Origin: Sphingomonas sp. LaA6.9
GTDB taxonomy: Bacteria > Pseudomonadota > Alphaproteobacteria > Sphingomonadales > Sphingomonadaceae
DNA length: 64,000 nt
NCBI RefSeq assembly: GCF_022601895.1
Contig: NZ_JAKVIO010000010.1
Span: 1 to 64,000, forward strand
Direction: 5' to 3'
Numbering within the stretch: the first letter of the stretch is position 1; the number at the start of each line of letters is the position of its first letter. A program made the position numbers and the translations under genes. Shown in pieces: positions 8,022-17,102 of this stretch. The notes beneath the pieces were generated by a model. That model ran no database searches. It had not been told where the DNA came from and was given only the letters and a program-made list of their open reading frames with translations.

Positions 8022-9737
8022 ATGCCGATGTTCGACACGATGGCCGATCGGCTGAATGCGAGACGGCGGGACAGGGTGCGCGCCCCGCGCGAGCCAGGCG
8101 GTTTCACGCCCAAGCTCCTGACCGTGTTGCGCGAGGGTTATGGATTTGATCGCTTCCGCGCTGATGTCGTTGCGGGGTTGACCGTCGCAATCGTGGCGCT
8201 TCCGCTCGCCATGGCGCTTGGCGTGGCCTCGGGGGCGTCGCCCGACAAGGGGCTCATCACCGCTATCGTGGCCGGCCTCTTCATTTCGTTGCTGGGTGGC
8301 TCGCGCGTCCAGATCGGTGGGCCGACGGGGGCGTTCGTCGTCGTCGTTTTCAATGTGATCGCCGCGCATGGCTATGACGGGCTGATGCTCGCGACATTGA
8401 TGGCGGGCATAATCCTGATCGCAGCGGGCTACATGCGGTTTGGGCGGCTCATTCGCTACATCCCGCATCCCGTGATCACCGGTTTCACGGCCGGCATCGC
8501 GGTGATCATCGCATCGAGCCAGATCAAGGATTTCCTGGGGCTCGCCGTCGTTGACGTTCCCGCGGACTTCATCCCCAAATGGATCGCCTATGCGCGCGCA
8601 GCGGCCACGACTGATCCGGCAACCGCGGGCATCGGTCTGGGTGCGCTCACACTGATCCTCATGCTGCGCCGTTTCGCGCCGAAGCTTCCCGCCTATCTGA
8701 TCGTGATCGTCCTCGCGTCTGTCGCAGTGACGCTGTTCGGCATAGCGGTCGAAACGATCGGCTCACGCTTTCCCGACATGCCGCACGGGCTCCCGATGCC
8801 GACTTTGCCCGCCTTTTCGCTTACCAAGGTCCAGGAAGTCATGCCCGCGGCTTTCACCATCGCCTTTCTCGCGGGGATCGAGGCGCTGCTTTCCTGCGTC
8901 GTTGCCGATGGAATGACAGGCTTTCGTCACCGCTCCAATCAGGAGCTGGTCGGTCAGGGCGTGGGCAATGTCGCCTCCGCTCTGTTCGGCGGGCTTCCCG
9001 CCACCGGTGCGCTCGCACGCACGGCCACCAATGTGAAGGCAGGCGGACGCTCGCCCGTATCGGGAATTTTTCACGCGTTGTTCCTGCTTGTCTTCGTGGT
9101 CTTTGCCGGCAAGCTGATGGCCTATGTGCCGCTTGCGGCGCTTGCGGCGGTCTTGCTGATGATTGCCTGGGGGATGAGCGAGGCCGAGCGTTTCGTGGCG
9201 CTTCTCCGCATGCCGATTGGCGAGCGGGGCGTGCTCATCCTGACTTTCCTGCTCACGGTGCTCGTTGACCTGACGGTCGCGATCGGCGTCGGCGTCACGA
9301 TTGCGAGCCTGCTTTTCATGGCGCGGATGAGCGAGACGGTGACCGTCACGGCAACGCGGATCGACGAGAGTGAGGACGCGGCGCAGCGCGACCGGTTGCC
9401 CGAGGATGTCGAGGTGTTCCGGATCGCGGGGCCGTTTTTCTTCGGCGTGGCCGGGGAGTTGCTCGATGCGCTCAAGCGAATCGGTCGCCTGCCGCGCGTC
9501 ATCATCCTCCGCCTGGAGCTCGTGCCCTATCTCGACGCGAGCGGTGTTGCGGCGCTGCAGGAGTTCATCGCGCAGGCGCGTGCCGACGGCACGGTGGTGA
9601 TCCTGTCAGAAGCCCGGAGCCAGCCCTTTCGTCTGCTCAAGCGCAGCGGGCTTGGCCGATCGACCGGCGTGGTGCGGCATGCACGGAATTACGATGCCGC
9701 GCTCGTTCTGGCTCGAAAGCTGAGCATCATCGACTGA
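8022..9737 (+). CDS. SulP-family inorganic anion transporter with STAS domain
   Basis: A 571-residue inner-membrane protein. The transmembrane domain (about residues 35-430) contains the SulP signature region VAGLTVAIVALPLAMALGVA and GLYS-like blocks with about 12-14 helices. A STAS domain follows at about residues 455-565 (EDVEVFRIAGPFFFGVAGEL, then LDASGVAALQEF). Members move sulfate, bicarbonate or other anions; which one is not clear and no carbonic anhydrase gene lies beside it. It probably shares a transcript with the XRE gene. The start at 8022 follows AAGG at acceptable spacing. Confidence 0.92.
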   Translation: MPMFDTMADRLNARRRDRVRAPREPGGFTPKLLTVLREGYGFDRFRADVVAGLTVAIVALPLAMALGVASGASPDKGLITAIVAGLFISLLGGSRVQIGGPTGAFVVVVFNVIAAHGYDGLMLATLMAGIILIAAGYMRFGRLIRYIPHPVITGFTAGIAVIIASSQIKDFLGLAVVDVPADFIPKWIAYARAAATTDPATAGIGLGALTLILMLRRFAPKLPAYLIVIVLASVAVTLFGIAVETIGSRFPDMPHGLPMPTLPAFSLTKVQEVMPAAFTIAFLAGIEALLSCVVADGMTGFRHRSNQELVGQGVGNVASALFGGLPATGALARTATNVKAGGRSPVSGIFHALFLLVFVVFAGKLMAYVPLAALAAVLLMIAWGMSEAERFVALLRMPIGERGVLILTFLLTVLVDLTVAIGVGVTIASLLFMARMSETVTVTATRIDESEDAAQRDRLPEDVEVFRIAGPFFFGVAGELLDALKRIGRLPRVIILRLELVPYLDASGVAALQEFIAQARADGTVVILSEARSQPFRLLKRSGLGRSTGVVRHARNYDAALVLARKLSIID

Positions 9738-9837
9738 CAGAGCTTGCAGCCCTCGGCTGCCAGTTCGGCGGAGATCGGGCCCTTCACCCAAATGTAAGGG
9801 GTTGCGTTATCATCAATACTTCCATTAATCTGGATAC

Positions 9838-10191
9838 ATGGATAATGAGTCGGCGATTGGCGCGCTCGGTGCGCTCGCACAAGGGACGCGCCTCGATACA
9901 TTCCGCCTGCTGGTGCGACATGAACCTCATGGCATCGCGGCGGGCGAGATTGCCCGGCGGATCGACGTGCCGCAGAACACGATGTCCGCGCACCTTGCGA
10001 TCCTTGCGCGCGCTGGACTCGTCCGGTCCGAGCGCCAGAGCCGCTCGATCATTTACCGCGCCGATCTGGAGCGCCTGCGCGAGTTGACCTTGTTCCTGAT
10101 CACCGATTGCTGCGGTGGCAGTGCGGACGCGTGCGCGCCGCTCATCGCCGAGCTTATTCCATGCTGCCCCGACATGGTGGCCGTGCCGTGA
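9838..10191 (+). CDS. arsR: ArsR-family repressor with C-terminal cysteine cluster
   Basis: A 117-residue winged-helix repressor of the arsenic operon. The DNA-binding part is about residues 10-80 (IDVPQNTMSAHLAILARAGL is the recognition region). The usual ELCVCDL arsenite site in helix 3 is missing. Instead C91, C92 and C99 follow the last helix (DCCGGSADAC). A similar CC-x5-C site at the C-terminus is known in Acidithiobacillus ArsR, so this is probably an independently evolved As(III) site. It is the first gene of the ars operon; its stop overlaps a small ORF that leads into arsC. Confidence 0.9.
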   Translation: MDNESAIGALGALAQGTRLDTFRLLVRHEPHGIAAGEIARRIDVPQNTMSAHLAILARAGLVRSERQSRSIIYRADLERLRELTLFLITDCCGGSADACAPLIAELIPCCPDMVAVP

Positions 10192-10274
10192 ATACCGAAC
10201 GCCAGCCCAAGGGCGAGATCGGGAGCGATTTCGGGCGTGCAGACATCAATTCCCAGACGGAGCCTCCGGCGTGA
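10188..10274 (+). CDS. 28-codon ORF bridging arsR and arsC
   Basis: A GTG overlaps the arsR stop (GTGA) and the 28-codon frame ends in a TGA that overlaps the arsC GTG start (again GTGA). The product would be hydrophilic with no recognisable domain. The double overlap suggests a translation-coupling segment or the shrunken remnant of a lost gene; it could also be chance in GC-rich DNA. Confidence 0.3.
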   Translation: MNTERQPKGEIGSDFGRADINSQTEPPA

Positions 10275-10711
10275 GCGACATCGACATCATCATCTACCAC
10301 AATCCCGATTGCGGCACCTCGCGCAACACGCTGGCGATGATCCGCAATGCCGGCATCGAGCCGCATGTGATCGAATATCTGAAGACGCCGCCATCGCGCG
10401 CAATGCTCGTCTCGCTGGTCGCGCGGATGGGCCACGGGCCGCGCCCGCTGCTGCGCGAGAAGGGCACGCCCCATGCCGAGCTCGGGCTCGGCGACGAGAC
10501 GCTCTGTGATGAGGCACTGATCGACGCGATGATGGAGCATCCGATCCTGATCAACCGGCCGATCGTGGTATCGCCGCTTGGCGTGAAGCTCTGTCGCCCG
10601 TCGGAGGAGGTGCTCGATCTGCTGCCGGTCGCGCAGCAGGGCGCCTTCACCAAGGAGGATGGCGAACATGTCGTCGACGCCGCGGGCAACCGCGTCTCGC
10701 AAGGCGCCTGA
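10271..10711 (+). CDS. arsC: Glutaredoxin-coupled arsenate reductase
   Basis: A 146-residue cytosolic enzyme of the ArsC/Spx fold that reduces arsenate to arsenite using glutathione and glutaredoxin. The catalytic cysteine lies in YHNPDCGTSRNTL near the N-terminus. The arginines that bind the oxyanion are present in the block RPIVVSPLGVKLCRPSE. The GTG at 10271 was chosen because it is preceded by ACGGAG at about 9 bp and puts the first beta strand (DIDIIIYHNP) at the N-terminus; the open frame upstream runs inside arsR. It is followed after one base by acr3, which exports the product. Confidence 0.95.
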   Translation: MSDIDIIIYHNPDCGTSRNTLAMIRNAGIEPHVIEYLKTPPSRAMLVSLVARMGHGPRPLLREKGTPHAELGLGDETLCDEALIDAMMEHPILINRPIVVSPLGVKLCRPSEEVLDLLPVAQQGAFTKEDGEHVVDAAGNRVSQGA

Positions 10712-10712
10712 C

Positions 10713-11777
10713 ATGGCGACCGCCGCTTCCGCAGCCCCACCCGCGATCAGCAGCTTCGAGCGCTGGCTCTCGGTCTGGGTGGCACTGTGCATCGTCGCGG
10801 GGATCGCGCTCGGCTACGCCTTTCCCGGCCTGTTCGCGCTGATCGCATCGGCCGAGGTCGCGCGCGTCAATCTTGTCGTCGCGGTGCTGATCTGGCTGAT
10901 GATCATCCCCATGCTCCTGAAGATCGACTTCGGCGCGCTGGGTTCGGTCAGGCAGCACTGGAGGGGGGTCGGCGTCACGCTCTTCATCAACTGGGCGGTC
11001 AAGCCCTTCTCGATGACGCTGCTCGCCACCTTTTTCCTCGGCTGGTTGTTCGCGCCTTTGCTGCCCGCGAGCGAGATTTCGTCCTATATCGCGGGGCTCA
11101 TCATCCTTGCCGCCGCACCCTGCACCGCGATGGTCTTCGTCTGGTCGAACCTGTGCGAAGGCGAGCCCAACTATACGCTGAGCCAGGTGGCGTTGAACGA
11201 CCTGATCATGGTGTTCGCCTTTGCGCCGATCGTGGGGCTGCTGCTCGGCGTCGCCGCGATCACCGTGCCGTGGAACACGCTGCTCCTGTCGGTCGTGCTC
11301 TATATCGTCGTGCCCGTCATCATAGCGCAGCTGGTCCGCCGCAATGTGCTTGTGCGCGGCGGGAAGCCAGCGCTCGACCGGCTGCTGGGGGGGCTTGGAC
11401 CGGTCTCGCTGGTCGCGCTGCTCGCCACGCTCGTGCTGCTCTTCGGCTTCCAGGGCGAAGCGATCGTCGCGCGCCCGCTCGTGATCGCGCTGATCGCGGT
11501 GCCGATCCTGTTCCAGGTTTATCTGAACGCGGGGCTGGCCTATTGGCTGAGCCGCCGCTTCGGCGTCGCATGGTGCGTAGCGGCGCCCGCCGCGCTGATC
11601 GGCGCATCCAACTTCTTCGAGCTGGCGGTCGCTGCCGCGATAAGTCTTTTCGGCCTCAATTCGGGGGCCGCACTCGCGACCGTGGTTGGTGTCCTCGTCG
11701 AAGTGCCGGTGATGCTCTCGGTCGTCAGCCTCGCGAAGCGGACGCGGCCATGGTACGAACGCGGGGCCGTGGCTTGA
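10713..11777 (+). CDS. acr3: ACR3-family arsenite efflux permease
   Basis: A 354-residue inner-membrane protein with ten predicted helices. The family hallmark APCTAMVFVWSNL (conserved cysteine in helix 4) is present at about residues 130-145, and the second conserved region GASNFFELAVAAAI near residue 295. It exports arsenite by proton antiport. It sits directly behind arsC and overlaps arsN2 by a few bases, so the order is detoxify then export. The start at 10713 is the first ATG after the arsC stop. Confidence 0.95.
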   Translation: MATAASAAPPAISSFERWLSVWVALCIVAGIALGYAFPGLFALIASAEVARVNLVVAVLIWLMIIPMLLKIDFGALGSVRQHWRGVGVTLFINWAVKPFSMTLLATFFLGWLFAPLLPASEISSYIAGLIILAAAPCTAMVFVWSNLCEGEPNYTLSQVALNDLIMVFAFAPIVGLLLGVAAITVPWNTLLLSVVLYIVVPVIIAQLVRRNVLVRGGKPALDRLLGGLGPVSLVALLATLVLLFGFQGEAIVARPLVIALIAVPILFQVYLNAGLAYWLSRRFGVAWCVAAPAALIGASNFFELAVAAAISLFGLNSGAALATVVGVLVEVPVMLSVVSLAKRTRPWYERGAVA

Positions 11778-12217
11778 CCGTGCTGCAGGGATTGAGGCTT
11801 GATCCCGCGAATCTGGGTGAGCTGGCGAACGCGCTCGCGGCCGAGGGGCTTCCCGTCGCTGACCTGGCCGAGCCCGGGCGCATCTTCTTCCGCTTCGATG
11901 ACGGGACGCTGGCGGGCTATGGCGGGCTCGAGGGCACGGGCGCCGACCGGCTGCTGCGATCGCTCGTCGTTCCTTTCGGCCGGCGATATGCCGGCGTTGG
12001 TTCGTCTTTGCTTGCTGCGCTCGAAAAGGAAGCGGTCGCCCTCGGCGTCGCGCGCCTGCATCTGCTCACCACCACCGCCGCGCCCTTCTTTCGCGCGCAT
12101 GGCTATGTCGACGCACCCCGAGCGGCCGCGCCTGCAACCATCGCGGCCTCGGCCGAGTTCACGGCGCTCTGTCCGGCAAGTGCCGCCTATCTCATCAAGA
12201 CACTGGAAAACCGATAA
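11774..12217 (+). CDS. arsN2: ArsN2-type GNAT acetyltransferase
   Basis: A 147-residue GNAT protein. The acetyl-CoA-binding region is at about residues 68-85 ([20 protein letters not shown]), followed by the C-terminal HGY motif ([16 protein letters not shown]). ArsN2-type proteins in ars operons are linked to resistance to organoarsenicals or related toxins by N-acetylation. The start is uncertain: TTG at 11774 overlaps the acr3 stop, GTG at 11780 is two codons later and ATG at 11750 lies inside acr3. The stop overlaps the arsH start (TAATG). Confidence 0.82.
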   Translation: MTVLQGLRLDPANLGELANALAAEGLPVADLAEPGRIFFRFDDGTLAGYGGLEGTGADRLLRSLVVPFGRRYAGVGSSLLAALEKEAVALGVARLHLLTTTAAPFFRAHGYVDAPRAAAPATIAASAEFTALCPASAAYLIKTLENR

Positions 12218-12960
12218 TGCGCCTTCGCACGCTTTCTGATCCGGATGGCCTTCCCAACCTCGACGACCGATTTGCATATGGGCGCCCCGCGTTCGGCCTC
12301 GGCGCCGTTGACCCGGCCCCGCGCATCCTGTTGCTCTATGGTTCTTTGCGCGAGCGATCATTTTCGCGCCTGGCCGTGGAAGAGGCTGCGCGGCTGCTTC
12401 AGTATTTTGGTGCCGAGACGCGCATCTTCGATCCTTTCGACCTGCCACTGCCCGATCAGGTCCATGGTGACGATCATCCGGCAGTCCATGAGCTGCGCGA
12501 GCATGCGATGTGGTCGGAAGGCATGGTCTGGTGCAGCCCCGAGCGCCACGGCCAGATCACGGGCATCATGAAGGCGCAGATCGATCATCTGCCGCTTGAA
12601 ATGAAGGGCATGCGCCCGACCCAGGGGCGCACGCTGGCGGTGATGCAGGTTTCGGGTGGCTCGCAGTCGTTCAACGCGGTCAATACGCTCCGCCTGCTCG
12701 GACGCTGGATGCGGATGTTCACGATTCCCAACCAGTCGTCGGTTGCGATGGCGTGGAAGGAATTTGACGAAGCGGGTCGCATGAAGCCCTCGAGCTACTA
12801 TGACCGCATCGTCGACGTGATGGAGGAGTTGGTGCGGTTCACCGTGCTGATGCGCCCCCACGCCGTCCAGCTCGTCGATCGCTACTCCGAGCGCAAGTCA
12901 GCCGGCCTTGTCGTCGATCCCGCAAGGGACCTGTCCAGCGTGGCCATAACGGGCAGGTAA
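12217..12960 (+). CDS. arsH: ArsH NADPH-dependent FMN reductase
   Basis: A 247-residue flavodoxin-fold protein. The FMN phosphate loop is [15 protein letters not shown] at about residues 32-46, and the ArsH block [20 protein letters not shown] follows. ArsH oxidises trivalent organoarsenicals and has NADPH:FMN reductase activity. It is the last gene of the ars operon, overlapping arsN2 by one base. Length is usual for the family. Confidence 0.94.
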   Translation: MRLRTLSDPDGLPNLDDRFAYGRPAFGLGAVDPAPRILLLYGSLRERSFSRLAVEEAARLLQYFGAETRIFDPFDLPLPDQVHGDDHPAVHELREHAMWSEGMVWCSPERHGQITGIMKAQIDHLPLEMKGMRPTQGRTLAVMQVSGGSQSFNAVNTLRLLGRWMRMFTIPNQSSVAMAWKEFDEAGRMKPSSYYDRIVDVMEELVRFTVLMRPHAVQLVDRYSERKSAGLVVDPARDLSSVAITGR

Positions 12961-13039
12961 GCCGGGGCACGATCTCTCCGCCGAAATGATCGACAACCCG
13001 ATTCGAACGCCGTCGCCGGCGGCAGCAGCGTTCGCGTCG

Positions 13040-15295
13040 TCAATGGGCGTTCGACCAGGTCGAGAGGACGACCTCCCGTTCGGCTTGGTCCTCGTTTTGC
13101 AGTGTCAGTGTCCAGTTTCCCCTGGCGATCGGGTGGGCGACGAAGAAGGATCGAAAGATCTGGCTGGCTTCGGGCGTGCCGGTCAGGCTGGTGCCCATAA
13201 CCGCGCCCTTGTCGTCGATCAGCGTCGCCGACACCATGTTCGCGGCGACGAACGTCAGGCCGAAGTTCCGTGCATCTTCGACCGGGAGGGACACCTTCAT
13301 GGTCTCGCCCGGAGCAAGCCGCACGATCTTCGCGAAATCGGGCGCTACCGAAACGGAGCCTGTCAGCTGCTCAAGAGACACGAGCAAGGCGAGACTGGCA
13401 GGTGCAGCGGCGAGCCCGCCCGCGGCTCCGCTGGATGACGGCTTCTGCGCGGATGGATTGCTGCCCGATTTCTGCTTGTCGGGCCCGATCGCGATGCGCG
13501 GCCTGACAAAGGACGAGAAGACCGAGGCGGTCGCCATTTTGATGTGAATAACGTCCTGCTGCGCATTGTCCTCGATCGTCCAGGTCGCAGACGGCACGGT
13601 GACCACCCCGTCATTGCGGTCGAACATATAGCAGACGACGGGCAGCGGGTTTCCGGCGAGGATCGAGAACTCCACGCCCTTGCGGTTGGTGTGCTCGGAG
13701 TTGAACTGCGCCACCACGCTCGGCCGCAATTCGCGCAGCGCGTTCATCGTCCGGTCGGTCGTCTCCAGCGGCGCGCTGATCAGGTCGGCGCAGCGGCTGC
13801 CCATATTGGGCGTGCCGAGCATGACGAGATGCGACACCTGCGGCTTGCCATCGGGATAGACCGGCATCGCCGCGTGGATGTAGCGCCGGCTGATCAGCCC
13901 GCCCATCGAATGCGCGACGAGATCGACATGCCAGGCGTTGCGGTCCTTCTGGGCATAGTTGATGTAGCTGCGCAGCTCACTGGCGTTGTCGGCGATCGTG
14001 TTGGTGGGCCCAAGATTGCCGACGAACTCGCCGGTGCTCATCTTGCCGTGCTCGGCCTTCTGCCCGACCGGGAAGGCTTTCCAGTCATAGCTATGGGCGC
14101 TGGTCAGGATGTTCTGCCAGCTTTCCCACGCCGTCCAGTTCGACCACAGACCATGCACGAGCACGACCGGCCTGGGCGCGACCTTCAGGTTCCTGGTCGT
14201 TTCGTCGACCGTCTTGCCCGAATCCACGACCTCGGCCTTGATGCGCTGCGTCGTCCGCGGGCGCCCGTCATCGTACCAGGCATAGCCCGAGCTATCCCAT
14301 TCGAACGTCACTTCGCGCTCTTCGCCGGAGGGCACGGTGACCGAAAGCTCCTCGAGCAACCCGTCGGGGCGTGCGCCGTCCCATCTGTCGCCCTTATAGG
14401 TGTCGCGGAACTTGATCGTCGCTGATTTCTCTTCGGGACCGTCATTGGCGACGACCGCGGTGATCTGGACGAGGTTGCCGTCGATCGTGCCGGTCTGCTC
14501 CGGAATTTCCTGCCATTCGCCCCAGTTGGGAAAGCGCATATGCTCGAACTTGACGTCGACCAGGCGCAGCGCACCGCCGCAGCGGCGCAGGTTCCAGCGA
14601 AGCGTCTCGGTCACGTTGTAGGCGGTGACCGAATGGCTGCCCGCGAGCCGGTCGGGGCTGGACGGGTTGAACCGGTCTTCGCCGCTGCTGGAAAAGCGCA
14701 CCCCGTCGATCGTCGTCGGCATGTCGGCGATATTGTTGCTCGTGCCCTGTCTGGCAGTGCACTGGCCGCCGAAGCTCGACGAGGTCGATCCCGATACGGT
14801 TCCCTGCACCTCGGGGAGCCGGACGCCAACGCTGTAGGTGCCGTCCGAATCCATAGTGACGTCGACATCGGCGTCCAGCCCGCTGCCACTCGCCCGGGTC
14901 TGGCTTTGCGTGATGAAACTGCCCGACATCGAGCGCGGGGTGCGCTCATGCGGGCAGACATAGCGATCCTGCGCGGATTTGGTCTCGGTCGAGACAGAGT
15001 TCAGGCTGATATTCGCCTTGCCGGCGCTGACATCGGGATCCGGCGTCTCGCGGACCGCCACCTGCGCGGCATAGTCATAGGTCATCGACCAGTTGGTGGT
15101 TTCGTTGCCCTTGCCCGTAACGCGTTGCTCGGTCCTGGAGTCGCTGTTGGACTGGGATCGCGTATATTGCACCGATCCCGTCCAGCCGCGCGCACATCGC
15201 GCGGCGGACCCCGACGCGCTGGCCGTGACCGGGATGGCCGCGCCCGACAGCATCAATCCGATCGCGAGTGCCGGCAAGGTGCGCGCAACGATCAT
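13040..15295 (-). CDS. Large secreted lipase/esterase-like alpha/beta hydrolase
   Basis: A 751-residue protein with a signal peptide (cleavage near residue 27, ASASG). Residues about 30-260 are an unrecognised serine/threonine-rich region. Residues about 275-375 look like a CARDB/APHP-type beta domain (ITAVVANDGPEEKSATIKF). An alpha/beta hydrolase follows, beginning at VVLVHGLWSNWTAWESW, with the nucleophile motif AHSMGGLISRRYIH, an Asp region and a possible catalytic His near DVIHIKMA. A C-terminal beta-rich domain ends with WTLTLQNEDQ. The hydrolase core resembles PGAP1/lipase-like esterases. Start at 15295 follows GGAGG. It is monocistronic and unrelated in function to its ars and cop neighbours; its substrate is unknown. 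Confidence 0.75.
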   Translation of the reverse strand: MIVARTLPALAIGLMLSGAAIPVTASASGSAARCARGWTGSVQYTRSQSNSDSRTEQRVTGKGNETTNWSMTYDYAAQVAVRETPDPDVSAGKANISLNSVSTETKSAQDRYVCPHERTPRSMSGSFITQSQTRASGSGLDADVDVTMDSDGTYSVGVRLPEVQGTVSGSTSSSFGGQCTARQGTSNNIADMPTTIDGVRFSSSGEDRFNPSSPDRLAGSHSVTAYNVTETLRWNLRRCGGALRLVDVKFEHMRFPNWGEWQEIPEQTGTIDGNLVQITAVVANDGPEEKSATIKFRDTYKGDRWDGARPDGLLEELSVTVPSGEEREVTFEWDSSGYAWYDDGRPRTTQRIKAEVVDSGKTVDETTRNLKVAPRPVVLVHGLWSNWTAWESWQNILTSAHSYDWKAFPVGQKAEHGKMSTGEFVGNLGPTNTIADNASELRSYINYAQKDRNAWHVDLVAHSMGGLISRRYIHAAMPVYPDGKPQVSHLVMLGTPNMGSRCADLISAPLETTDRTMNALRELRPSVVAQFNSEHTNRKGVEFSILAGNPLPVVCYMFDRNDGVVTVPSATWTIEDNAQQDVIHIKMATASVFSSFVRPRIAIGPDKQKSGSNPSAQKPSSSGAAGGLAAAPASLALLVSLEQLTGSVSVAPDFAKIVRLAPGETMKVSLPVEDARNFGLTFVAANMVSATLIDDKGAVMGTSLTGTPEASQIFRSFFVAHPIARGNWTLTLQNEDQAEREVVLSTWSNAH

Positions 15296-15577
15296 CCATA
15301 TCCTCCAGTTCGTGCTGCGGCGCAGATTCGCAGATACGCCGCGCTGGCGAAGGATGCGCCCCCGGGTCCGCGATTAGTCGCGGGGCACGACGGCGCATCT
15401 CACATGCTGCCAATCCGGGGGGCTGCGCGACGCAAACGTTGCCCGGCGATGAGATCCGTCCTGGGTGCGACGAGGCCGTCCGCAAAGGACCTCGCGCGCG
15501 ATCATCAGGACAGTCCGGGCAGCTTCAGCACCGCCCGTACATGTGCGGGACGGAGATGGCAGCGTGCATGACGTTCC

Positions 15578-16024
15578 TCAGCTGTTGTGGCGTGCGTAGA
15601 CGCGCCGACCGGCCGGCCCGAACGCAATGACGTCATAGGCCTGGGGCCGGACGCCAGCCACTTCCATGCCGGGAGAGCCGAGGGGCATGCCTGCGACCGC
15701 CAGCCCCTTGATCCCCTTGGGACGCTGAGCCAGCACACGCTTCATGTCGGCGATCGGCACATGTCCCTCGAAGACCATGCCGTCGACAATGGCCGTGTGG
15801 CACGACGACAGATCCGCCGGCACACCGCGGGTCTTCTGAAACGCAGCGCGCCGTTGATCGTCGATCATGGTGACGCGCCGGCCGAATTGTTGACGGACCT
15901 GCGCGGTCCATTTTTCGCAACAGCCGCAGCCTGGGTCGCGATGGACGAGAATGTCGCTGGCGGCGATCGCAGCGGCAGGCGCGCCAAGCGCCAGCAGCGC
16001 GGCCAGGAACGTCGGCTTCTTCAT
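15578..16024 (-). CDS. DUF411 periplasmic metal-binding protein
   Basis: A 148-residue protein with a signal peptide (about residues 1-21) and a thioredoxin-like DUF411 domain. The motif DPGCGCCEKW is typical and probably binds copper; a further Cys lies in LSSCHTAIV. DUF411 proteins are common in copper and silver resistance operons. It is the third gene of copA-copB-DUF411, 28 bp after copB, so it should share the ECF-type promoter upstream of copA. Start at 16024 was chosen because it follows GGGAGA and gives a normal signal peptide. Confidence 0.88.
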   Translation of the reverse strand: MKKPTFLAALLALGAPAAAIAASDILVHRDPGCGCCEKWTAQVRQQFGRRVTMIDDQRRAAFQKTRGVPADLSSCHTAIVDGMVFEGHVPIADMKRVLAQRPKGIKGLAVAGMPLGSPGMEVAGVRPQAYDVIAFGPAGRRVYARHNS

Positions 16025-16052
16025 CCAGCATCTCCCTTTGATCTTCGGCTTC

Positions 16053-17102
16053 TCAAAACCAGGCGCGCACGCCGACGACGAAGCTCGTGGCCTCGACATC
16101 CTCGCCTTCAGCGCGCGCGAACCGCGCCGTGTCGCCGATCCGGCGGTCCCACGACACGCCGATATAGGGCGCGAATTCGCGTGCGATCTCGTAGCGCAGC
16201 CGCAGGCCCAGCTCGACGTCGCTCAAGCCGGAGCCGATGCCCGTTTCGGGCACGTCCTGCGCGGCGAAGTTGAGTTCGGCACGCGGCTGCAGGATCCATC
16301 GCTGGGTGATGCGCTGGTCGTAATAGCCTTCCAGCCGGCCGAGCACATCACCCTTGTCCGAGACGAACAGCGCGCCTTCGACCTCGAACCAATAAGGCGC
16401 CAGGCCCTCGAAGCCGATGGTCGCGTAGGTGCGCGACGGATTGGGCTTGATGTCGTAGCGAACACCCGCCTGAACGTTGAAGTAAGGGCCGATCGCACGG
16501 GCATAGAGCGCCTGGATCTCGGCATCCTCGACGCCCTCGCCAAAAGCGCCGGAGCCCTCGGACTTCACGACCAGGCGGTTGATGTCGCCACCGAACCAGC
16601 CTTCGCCATCCCAGCGGAATCCGTCATGGCCATTTTTGACCTGATATTCCGCGAGGTTGAACATCAGCTGCGAGAACGTGCCCCCGCCATGCTCCTGGCG
16701 GAGCTGCCGGCGCGAGCCGGACATCGCCGCCTCGCCCCAGACGGTATCCGCATAATTGGGCTCGGACGCTGCCGGCGCCGGCGCTTCGCCCGGGGCAAGC
16801 GCGGTGCCGCCCGTGCCATGGCCGGACATCTCCTGGCCGCCCGTTTGCCGCATCGTCGACATGTCGTGCCCTGCATGGGGATCAACTGGCAGCGTGTCGG
16901 CCGGTTGCGGTGGAGCATTTTTGCGGGCCGGCGTGGGGGTGCAGTGCCCCATGGCGGCGTGCTCCGGCGGGCAGTCCGCCTGTTCCTGCGTGGCCGGCTT
17001 CGCAGGCGCCATGTGCATCTGGCCATGGTCCATCGTCTGCGCCCCGGCAGGGGCGGCGACGGCCAGGAGCGAGCTGCCTGCGAGAAGACGCAGCACCTTC
17101 AT
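16053..17102 (-). CDS. copB: Outer-membrane copper resistance protein CopB
   Basis: A 349-residue protein. A signal peptide (to about residue 21) is followed by a Met/His-rich metal-binding stretch (about residues 22-105: MDHGQMHM, CPPEHAAMGHC, HAGHDMSTM). The CopB beta-barrel domain starts near ADTVWGEAAMSGSRRQ and ends in VRAWF. CopB sequesters or transports copper at the outer membrane together with the multicopper oxidase CopA. It overlaps copA by an ATGA. The 14-residue string DCPPEHAAMGHCTP also occurs in CopA. Confidence 0.95.
   Translation of the reverse strand: MKVLRLLAGSSLLAVAAPAGAQTMDHGQMHMAPAKPATQEQADCPPEHAAMGHCTPTPARKNAPPQPADTLPVDPHAGHDMSTMRQTGGQEMSGHGTGGTALAPGEAPAPAASEPNYADTVWGEAAMSGSRRQLRQEHGGGTFSQLMFNLAEYQVKNGHDGFRWDGEGWFGGDINRLVVKSEGSGAFGEGVEDAEIQALYARAIGPYFNVQAGVRYDIKPNPSRTYATIGFEGLAPYWFEVEGALFVSDKGDVLGRLEGYYDQRITQRWILQPRAELNFAAQDVPETGIGSGLSDVELGLRLRYEIAREFAPYIGVSWDRRIGDTARFARAEGEDVEATSFVVGVRAWF

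Noticed and set aside
10787-11773. Upstream part of the long plus-strand frame that ends in arsN2
   Set aside because: It overlaps the well-supported acr3 gene in another frame; only the end after 11774 encodes the acetyltransferase.
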